Source: Gnetum montanum
Lineage: Eukaryota; Streptophyta; Gnetopsida; Gnetales; Gnetaceae
Length of the DNA: 64,000 nt
Assembly: GCA_015680685.1 (NCBI GenBank)
Contig: MNCI01000921.1
Location: 45,098-109,097 of the forward strand
Direction of reading: 5' to 3'
The position numbers were made by a program, and so were the translations under genes. A model generated the notes under the pieces. The model was given only the letters and a program-made list of their open reading frames with translations, was not told the DNA's origin and did not search any database. Of the stretch, positions 55,897 to 64,000 are shown piece by piece (within the stretch, counting starts at the first letter, position 1; each line of letters starts with the position of its first letter).

Positions 55897-57150
55897 ATAG
55901 ATATACTTAAATGTTACAAATTTCAAGTAAATGGCTTCAGCCCACTTGATGAAGTACTTTGTCATTGTTAAGATGAACTAATAACTAGCTAAAGATGGGG
56001 GATTGATAGAACTTATGGGATATAACCCTCATTTTTAAAAAGTTGATATGATTTCTGAAGTACTAAGCTCTTGAGATGATAAATAATTAGAGCATGATGT
56101 TGTCATTTATCATAAATGTTAACTATTGTATGCATATCCCTAGACATTTTAGATCACCAATAGCCTAGCAAAATGATACGATCTATGAGAGACTGTGATC
56201 CTAAGTCACCATCACAAATATTTGAATGTAACTATTTTTAAACATTTTACACTTTGTTAAAACTTAAGCAAGTTAGAAGAACTCGTAATACCCAAATACA
56301 ACATAAAATACTAGGATCTAAAATACGAAAATGTTTAGAATGTTTGTGGAGAACATCCTTTTTAGATGAAGATACATTTTTAGAAGTTTCTCTAGTTTTT
56401 AAGTATTGTATAATCTCTTAGTATTTTTTATCTTCTTCAAAGTTAACTAAGCTAATTCAATGTGTATTTGTGTGACTTATTAGTATGTCCTGCATTAAGT
56501 AAGATACACAATCCTTAAGGAAAACATGATTATCAAGGAGAATAAGATTAGCTAATGCATCAACAAGCATGTTTTTTGAGTGATAGATGTGTGTGAGAAA
56601 AAAAAGGGGATCATTACCTAGAACCACAATGCTCATCTTATTTCATGGGGTCCTAAGAGGATTAGTATATAAGCAAAAGCCTAACCTCTTTGAGTGTTTG
56701 TGCCTAGGCTCAAACCTAGGTCTTTAACTTGAGAAACAAGCACCTGTCCATCACTCTAAGTGGTAAACAAGCATTTTTCAAACTAAGAGATGAATTTTTT
56801 AATAAAATCAAGATAATGAAGGTGTTTAGCCTTATAAGAGTATTTACCATTTAATTGGCATATAACTAATTAAGAATTTTCATAAATCAAAATACTTTTA
56901 ATTCTAAGTTGTATCACTTGAAACAAACCATGATTAAGATCCTTGTATTTGGCTACATAATTTGTACAAGTTTGAAAAAAGGGATCAATACCTTTGTGAT
57001 GAAGAACACAAGTCATGTTAGAACCTTGAGTAGTGTTTGCATCATCAAATTACAAGTGTGAATCAAAATCCTCATTTATCAAAGTTGTGGTTTGAAGAGG
57101 GGTTATTTCATCCTCATTTAATTGCTAAAAAAGGAGGTTGAATGATCATA
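55897..57150 (-). pseudogene. Integrase start and second RNase H of element J
   Basis: The integrase core start is at 55915-56040 (minus strand): a TKYFIKWAEAI motif in which the preceding Asp is worn. Upstream (56700-57000) is an RNase H-like domain: IYENS, QLVICQLNGKY and a following helix ending FEKCLFT, like the plant-type second RNase H of Tat elements. Stops and indels are throughout. The integrase remainder must lie left of F, outside the window. Confidence 0.6.
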
Positions 57151-58790
57151 GTGGATGATTCTGATGATGGAGCTAACATAAGAAGATCCATTATGGATTG
57201 ACCCTTGATGAAGTATTGGAAAAGATAGGACAAGTTAAACTCAGCAAGGAGTGTTTTTTATTTCATCATGCAGTTATTATTATAGAAGCTAGAAGTAATG
57301 GATTGCACGATGTTATCTTGGCATATGATATGAACCTTTTCCTATAGTAGGTATTGTCTTCATTTTTTGAGAGTAAAGACAAGGTCTAAAAATTTTTTTT
57401 TCATGTCTGTGTATTATGTTTCACAATCAAAGTATGAATGGGAGGTATAGTAAATAGGGAGGTCTACATCATCTTTGTGTTGTTGGAAAAGCATGGCTTT
57501 TATGGAGTGATAAGACTTGGAGAGATAACGGTAAAAAGAAAGATCAAACTATGGGAGATGAAGAACTGGAAATTTGGTGAGAGAATGCTTGATCACATCA
57601 AAGGTCTCTTGACACTTTGAGTCCCAATATATTTTTTTTTATTTCTTAAGTAAATGGGATAGAAAATGGAATTAGTTGGTAAGGTTACATATGAAACAAC
57701 AAATGAATTAGAGTCTAACTTTTATGTTGCACATGTCTTTAATATAATTAGATGGTAGAGGGTCCAAAATTTCTTTGACATTATTAGGGTCTACTATGAT
57801 ATCATTGGTTGAAACTAAAAATCTTAGTATTTTGCCTATCTATATGTCAAAAGTGCATTTTTTGGGATTTAAGCAAAGTTTGTGTTAGTTGTATTGGGCA
57901 AGGACTAGGTCAAGATTAATGGGATGGTTAGCTACTGTGATAGATTTGATGGTCAAATCATCTACATGATCGTTAAAAATTTTGAACATCATGTGATTAA
58001 ATATAAAATTCATGAATTATTGATATGTTACTCCAGCATTCTTGAGCCCACAAGGCATCTTTTTGTAGCAAAATATTTCCCATGGAATCATGAAAATTGT
58101 AAAATATTAGTATTTAGGGTTATTTTATATCTGGTTATAACTTGAGAATATATCCATGAAACTAAGATATGTCCTATCATTGCGTCTATAAGTTGGTCTA
58201 TGTTTGGAAATGAGAAGTTTTCTTTCAAGGTTAATATGTTGAGATCATAAAAATCAATGCATATTCTAATTATCTTGTTTTTCTTAGGAACAACTATCCT
58301 TTTGGATACCCATTCCAAGTAGCCTATAGGGCATTTAAATCTTTCATTGTAGAGCTTGATGATCTCATCCTTAATGACAAAGGCTATACCAAGTTTTATT
58401 TTCCTATCTTTTTGTTTAACCAATTTGAAATCCTCCTTAAAGTTGATGTTATGTTGTATCAAGGACAGGTCAAAAACTAGCATGTTATCATATCCCCAAG
58501 CAAATGTGATAGGATTTTTTTATAATATGGCTAGGATACAATATTTAAAGATTTTAGGTAGGTTTTTTCCCAGTTGTAGGGTCATTTTCTTATTTTTATG
58601 GTTACTTATTGCTAGTGCAGTGTGTGGATCATTAGTTAGCACTAGCTCATAATCCAACAAAGTAAGGTTAGCTTGGAGAATCAAATCCTCCTTGGTAATG
58701 TCAAGGGATGAGTTTAGTAATTCTAATGGATTTAAGGGAAATAGATTTATCAAGTCCTTATTATAGTAACTTGACCATGATACCCATCCA
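57151..58790 (-). pseudogene. Reverse transcriptase and first RNase H of element J
   Basis: The RT N-terminal half is open at 58088-58483: VKQKDRKIKLGIAFVIKDE, FKCPIGYLEWVSKRIVVPKK, IRICIDFYDLN and FPNIDQLIDAMIGH, the Tat-type layout. The preceding linker (58520-58753) has MINLFPLNPLELLNSSLDIT. Downstream, connection and RNase H pieces are recognisable at 57430-57640 (CQETFDVIKHSL, PIYYTSHS). The FMDD region near 57950 is worn. Many stops are present. Confidence 0.75.
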
Positions 58791-59100
58791 AGTTGAGTGG
58801 TTCACATAATTAGTTCAGGATGATGGGGTTTATCATCTATAAAACATAAGAAAAGATCATGGTTACATGGGAAAAATTTGAAAATCTAGATTTAGAAAAA
58901 TTGACAATATTGATGTAAGTTAAGTGTATAGATGAGATTACATTATGGGTTTTAATGTTAATTTGAGAATTAAACTTAATTTGAATAAGCTAGGGAGTAT
59001 GCATGTTAGTTTAGGCTAGTTTGAGACTATATTGGATTTTCTTAAGGTGTTCTAAGTGACAAGACTAGTAGGTAATGTGGGATGTTAATGTTATGTTGTA

Positions 59101-60334
59101 GATTCCATGTCAGTGTTACTTGGAAATGCATTGCATTGAATCATTCAGAATTTATCAAAATAAAGTAAAAAAGGGAGATGAGTAAAATTTTGTTACCATT
59201 TTTTCATTTTTCCCAAAGTGATTTATATTGGACTTGTAGTTGAAGAGCATGGTGCCACGTGAAGAGAGAAGGAAGAGTGAATAGCATGGTAAGGAGCTAG
59301 ACAAGTTTCCATCATGGGATACATGGATAGGAACCATGGAATACCAAGGAGTAGTTCATGCAAACATTAGCGTCATTGTGGTAAGTTATCCTTTATCTTT
59401 CCTTTGTCATTTTCATAATTGTGCAAGATTCGGGGGGAAGAGAGAAGTGTGCACCTTGGATGCTTGATGAGGTGTTGGACATAATAGCAATCATGTCAAT
59501 TGTGTTAGCTATATTTGCTATGCCATACTATACTAGTGGTGGTACTAGCTTGTGCAAGTAGAAATGCTAGTGGCTTTGCTAGCCTACAATAGGCTATGAA
59601 GTGGATGTGAGAAAAGTAAGGGATTTTCACAAGAAGGATTTTTGAGGGAGAAAAAGGAGAAGAATGGGGGCTATTTTGGGTAGATTAGTGACAGAAAAGG
59701 ACCAATAAATGTTGGATAGAAGTAGCCATGATGGTCAAAGGTCAACCATAGTGTGCTCATATGCTAGAGTACACAAGGCAACACTAATTCAAAGTGTAGG
59801 ATTTACTTTTCTTGTTGCATTCATTTGGGGGTTTTGAAGGTAGGGAAATAGAGGTGGTATGCATGTGATGCATGTGGCAAGGAAGGAGGGAAGGAATAAA
59901 TAATGTTCATTTTCTTTCTCTTTTGTTTATCTTCCAAATGCAGAAGAAAGGGAAAACATAGAGATGTGAGTATGTTATGCAGCAGTAGTGTGTTGGCATT
60001 TGGCTCACATGGCGATATCACTAGTGGTGGTTCTAAGCCATGCTATGAAATCTTTCTTTTTTTATAAAGAGATTTAAATGGGATTGTAGAGAGGAGAAGC
60101 ACATGGATTATGGCTTATTGATGCTCTATTGGCATGTATAAGACATTATAGTGGTTCTATTTTTTTTTCAATTATAAAAACATAGGTTTCAAGGAGGAAG
60201 AAGAAGGAGTTATCAGAAGCACATGTATTCCATGGTGTTTCAACACATTATTGACTTAGTTGTGTGACTAGTGTGTGGTTGACACTTGATCAACATGTCA
60301 TCAGTGGTACCACCAACATGCTACCACTGTGTCA
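59101..60334. other. Unassigned AT-rich region
   Basis: I see no gene, LTR or clear relative. Short palindromic CCACTAGTGATATC/GGTGGTAC-like pieces occur near 60010-60330. It may be the protease/gag part of J or older DNA into which K inserted. Confidence 0.4.
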
Positions 60335-60770
60335 TGTTAGTGTTAAATATACAATCATTAGTTTCATAATCTATACTATCAAAGATAAGGTAAACCATAA
60401 CTAATTATAAGTAAGAAGTGGGATACATCCTAGGAAGCATTGTAACTTGTGATGAAGTATGAAAAAGAGTGAAACTTGAACTACAGTGTATGTGTGTTGA
60501 AGAAATAAGAAATAAGAAGTAGAGTAAGAATAAAATCAAAAGAAGAGAAGAAGTCATGTTCTGTTGTTATGGAACAATAGTTAGGAGAATATAGGTGATT
60601 TAATTCTAAGTCATTTATAACTTAGAATCCTTCCTGCAATTTAAAATGATTGTAAAATGAAAAAATATAGTAGCAGTTTTGTTCATAGATCTAGTAATAA
60701 GATATTGTAGAAGACATAAGCAGATAACTTTTGTTACATGGGTCTAGATTCCTAAAGAGGAGCATAAGAT
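60335..60770 (+). repeat. 5' LTR of element K
   Basis: The first ~250 bp align with 63325-63580. The right end is set by the primer site at 60779, so the LTR is about 435 bp. Confidence 0.7.
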
Positions 60771-60778
60771 CCAAGAGA

Positions 60779-60792
60779 TATCATTTATAGCC
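60779..60792 (+). other. Primer-binding-site remnant of K
   Basis: TATCATTTATAGCC followed by TGGTCCAAGATT resembles the initiator-Met tRNA site of Copia elements (TATCAGAGCC) with a short insertion. Confidence 0.5.
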
Positions 60793-62219
60793 TGGTCCAA
60801 GATTTACTATAAAAAATGAAGACTATCTAGTAGAACTATGAGTGATGATAAAATTAAGTTACTAATGGCTTAATAAAGTACATGAAATCTAAAGTTTGAT
60901 TCATTATAAAGCTCAATGAAGAATAAGAGAAAAATGTGAAGCTAAGTTCCTTACAAACTTATTGAAAATAAAGAGAAGATTGTGAACCTAATTTCATTAT
61001 AAACTTAGTAAAGAATGGAAGATTAGTCCTATGACCAAAATAAGTTATTCATAATAAATTATACAACTACGAATAATAGCTAAATATTATAGTCATGGCA
61101 ATTAGTGTTATTAGTTAAGAAAAATGGGATAATTTAATATATTACAAAGAATGGATTTGTTATAAAAATGATGAAAATAATTAAGAATATTGATTGGAAC
61201 TTCAAGTTTAAAGATCTTGGTTAATTAGAGGTTAGTTGCTATCATTGACATCATGACCATCTACCATGGTATTGGAGGATAGACAATTCATTACCAAAGA
61301 ACTTGGAGTAAAGTTTCTTAATTATTTGATATTTGTTAAATGATGCAATGTATTAAAGGAACTGTTGCAAAAGAAGTTAAGAAGGATAGTTCAGATGAGG
61401 TTCCTATAAAAAGGAGATTCAAAGGAAGAAGAAAATTAGACAGTTTAGCACTTGATTCATTATCTAATTTCTTCTCTAGTAAAAATACAAGATGGAGGTA
61501 ATGCTCACATAGGTGAAAGAAAATAAGAGAATAATGGAAGATGTCCTAGTACTTTCCATGTTTTTTGTTCACAAGCAAGCTTTGGGGTTACATCTACTAC
61601 AACAACATTAAATGGAGTATTTGACATACTTGGTGTTGCATTTGCAAGACAAGGTGGATGCAATATAGAAAAGGTTATTAGATCAAGACAATAAGCAAAA
61701 ATACTACAACAAAAACCATAGAAACTATGATAAAATCCAAGGAAATTACAGTAGATTCAATAATAAAAAAGCCTTATTAGAAGAAATAACAACTATTCGT
61801 ATAGTTGTAACCTATGACTTACCAATAGTCTACCTAACAAGCCTTATAAGTCAAGCTTGCCCAATTTAAGTTATGACTGTATGCTAATGTAAATAAGTAG
61901 CATCACTACTTGATCTCTTAAGATTATAATTGTGATAAAAATCAATAAAGATTGGAAAAATTTCTCAAATCCATTACTTTAGAACATTTAATTTATCAAA
62001 TGCCATGAGTGAATACATTTAATTGAAAATTACATTGATAAGCATAGATACACTTGAGATAATGAATAATTATTAAGTCATATCAAGCACATGTCATGAA
62101 CCTTTCCAGATATGGCAAGTAAAAAAATAACTATTTAAGGAAGAATTATAACTTTCAAGATTTACCAATTGCGTTAAATTCTTGAACTTGAAGTATGTGA
62201 GAGAGTAAAAATCTTAATA

Positions 62220-63060
62220 ATGGAAAAGAGAGTAAAATTTGAACCTATTTTGGATGGTTGTGAGATCTTTATTTTGCATCCCATAAGATTGACTCTAGGA
62301 AAGATGGACATTAAGAGGAAAATTTCATTTAGCAAGAATTTTCTAGCAATGATGCTAGATGTAGAAACATTAGAGACATTGAACAAAATTGATGTGAATG
62401 AATATAGGTTATGGAATCTTCCACAACATGATGTAATGTTAGATAAGGAAATTCTATTGAGCCTATACTCATATGATAGTGATGTGATGAGAATCCATTA
62501 CAAAGGAAGATTTAGCCAATGCTTGAGGCCCTATATGCTTTTAGGATAACATGAACTACATTATTAGCAACTACATCAAATGAAGTTGAAAAGCTTAAGA
62601 TGGAAATTACTTATCTTAAATCTACAATTTCATTAAGCAAAAAAATAAAGATTTAGTGAAAAAAGTACTGGTAGCTAATATCTACTAACCAGTAGATTGC
62701 TAATGAAGCTAATTCTAGAATCCATGCTACATAGATTGAGGGTAAGAAGTTATAGAAGCAATTGTAGTTTGAACCACAGATAGCTATGAAGCTCAAGAAG
62801 CAAGTATAGAGTACACAAGATCAATTGAAGGTGCTTCAACTATAAGTATCACTTGCACTTCTAATCTCAACCACGTCTTTGATTACTACTTTTCAAGTCA
62901 CACAATCACTTCAAATTTTGGAAGTCTTGCCTACTAATACCAAAATTGTAGAATGCACTATGAATGATGGAGTACAAGATCCTAAAATTTTAATTGTAAG
63001 TTCTGCCATAGTCCTTGGGTCACTTGTTGATGAGATGGAGTAATCCTTATCCTTCCCACC
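62220..63060 (+). pseudogene. Unrecognised ORF of element K with coiled-coil continuation
   Basis: Codons 62220-62549 are open: 109 residues with a basic centre (GKMDIKRKISFSKNF) and an acidic, Leu-rich middle (MLDVETLETLNKIDVNEYRL). A stop follows; then pieces with VEKLKMEITYLKSTIS and AMKLKKQ suggest a coiled coil to about 62830, and a worn tail reaches ~63045 (GSLVDEME). There is no known domain. It might be a gag-like or accessory protein of K. Confidence 0.4.
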
Positions 63061-63324
63061 TCATGGAAATTCATGATGTTTAATTGAAGATGTATTTTGT
63101 TTTATGATAATGAAGTGTTTTTTGGTTTCTTCTTTGTACCAAACCTTATCTTATTTTCTAATTAATTTATAATTGAAGGAGAGTAACTATTATGCAAATG
63201 TGGGATATTTGGTGATTGACCACCATGAAGTATTCTTATAGTTCACATATCATTAAATGACCCACTTATTAACTTCGTTAAAACATCAAAAAATTAAATT
63301 ACAAAACTAATGCTTGAAGAGGAG

Positions 63325-63591
63325 TGTTAGTATTAAATATACAATCATTAGTTTCATAATTCATAATATTGTAGAAAAAGTTAATAGTAACTAATTATAT
63401 GTAAGGAGTGCGACACATCCTAAGAATGGTTATAACTCCATACAAAGTATGAAAGAGAGTGAAATCTAAACTATGGTGTGTGTGTATGTGGGGAAGAAAT
63501 AAGAATTAAGAATCAAAGTAAGAAAAAAATCAAAGGAAGAGAAGAAGGCATGTTCTACTAATATGGAAAAAAAATTAGTAGAACATCTAGT
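63325..63591 (+). repeat. 3' LTR of element K, truncated
   Basis: It aligns with the first ~250 bp of the 5' LTR, then is replaced by L. Near its end lies a perfect 13-bp inverted repeat (63550-63562/63574-63586, 11-bp loop) that the 5' LTR lacks. Confidence 0.75.
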
Positions 63592-64000
63592 TGACTGTGT
63601 TGATTGGGCTACATCAATGAAGCCTCATTAATGTGGCTACATTAACGTGACCCCGTCGATGCATCTTTCCATGCATTGATGTGGCATCATCAACACAGAG
63701 CCCATTTTCTGTTATAAATATGCGTGTACCTACCACATTTATGGCACCTTTTGTTCAAGTTGTAGTGAAGCTCTTGTAGTTTGTTTCTACAAGAGTTAGA
63801 TTATTTTCCAAGTGCCTGCAGAAGGAGTTCAAAGAGTGTACAACTCCTTATTCGAGTGCTAATGTACCTAAGCCCATTGGCGTGAATAGCAATAAAGACG
63901 AGCTTTTTTAATACTTTAATAATTTTAATGCTTTTTTTATCGCTTTATAGTTATAGTATGTTTTAGTAGTCCATGAGAACACATAAGCACGACCACCTCA
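63592..64000 (+). mobile_element. Element L: Athila-like 5' LTR, enters from the right edge
   Basis: It begins TGACTGTGTTGATTGGGC. GGCC/TTGAC-like modules of the G type lie at 63605-63690, TTATAAATA at 63712-63720, then the conserved transcript start region (CTCTTGTAGTTTGTTTCTACA, AATAAAGACGAGCTTTTTT). It matches the G LTR read on its sense strand. No polypurine tract precedes it, so it is a 5' LTR or a solo LTR. Confidence 0.8.

Larger units (their letters stand above)
55897..59100 (-). mobile_element. Element J: Tat-like Ty3/gypsy pol remnant
   Basis: The minus strand reads, from right to left, protease-RT linker, RT, RNase H, a second RNase H-like domain, and the start of integrase, cut at 55897 by F's LTR. 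The RT signature and extra RNase H between RH and INT point to the Tat/Ogre group, distinct from the Athila-like elements. LTRs and gag are not found; the region right of ~59100 is unassigned. It is very AT-rich and old. Confidence 0.75.
60335..63591 (+). mobile_element. Element K: pol-less LTR retrotransposon
   Basis: Direct repeats start TGTTAGTGTTAAATATACAA (60335) and TGTTAGTATTAAATATACAA (63325). A primer-site remnant lies at 60779-60792 and a purine tract TTGAAGAGGAG (63313-63324) touches the 3' LTR. The ~2.5 kb between them has no protease, RT, RNase H or integrase similarity that I can see, but does have an open frame of its own (62220-62549). A non-autonomous element of Copia-like structure is likely. 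The 3' LTR is cut by L. Confidence 0.72.

Noticed and set aside
57438-57620. Plus-strand 60-codon open frame
   Set aside because: It lies antisense to the RT/RNase H remnant of J, which explains the sequence better.

Overview
ORGANISM. This is intergenic DNA from a seed plant with a large, transposon-filled genome. The evidence is eukaryotic LTR retrotransposons nested in one another, a tRNA-Asp-type primer site typical of plant Athila/Tat elements, a plant-specific third ORF, AT-rich DNA, and a C-to-T decay pattern expected of CG/CHG-methylated plant transposons. A gymnosperm would fit the many old, slowly removed copies, but the sequence does not prove it. I found no intact host gene, rRNA, tRNA or CRISPR array. 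LAYOUT. Nearly the whole window is one nested stack, resolved here by matching 5-bp target-site duplications (TSDs). The oldest layer is J, a Tat-like Ty3/gypsy element on the minus strand (55897-~59100). F, an Athila-like element on the plus strand (6911-55896), sits in J's integrase. F is itself split by A (minus, Athila-like, enters from the left edge, LTR end at 6910), H1 (9139-12266, TSD GGATG), G (minus, 13480-35128, TSD CTTAT), a pol-less Copia-type element (minus, 40378-45212, TSD AATCT) and D (plus, 45488-55537, TSD TCCTA). The last two lie in F's 3' LTR. G is split by B (plus, 5'-truncated, ~18795-28354), and B's third ORF is split by H2 (24432-26802, TSD CTAAG), giving five levels (J>F>G>B>H2). 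At the right end a separate pol-less LTR element K (60335-63591) is cut by an Athila-like LTR, L (63592-64000+). HOW THE PARTS WORK. The Athila-like elements share a plan: LTR, tRNA-Asp primer site, one gag-protease-RT-RNase H-integrase frame, about 2 kb of non-coding DNA, a third ORF of about 900 codons (ORF3), polypurine tract, LTR. In G, B and F the stretch before ORF3 carries a TATA box and palindromic arrays of the same type as that element's own LTR promoter, then a donor/acceptor pair whose acceptor abuts the ORF3 ATG in G and B. This suggests ORF3 has its own promoter and a 5'-leader intron. D keeps the acceptor but has lost ORF3. Every coding region is broken. ASSEMBLY. There is a 660-base N gap (11326-11985) and two single-N joins (12321 and 22209) flanked by direct duplications. 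The second looks like two alleles of one locus set end to end.
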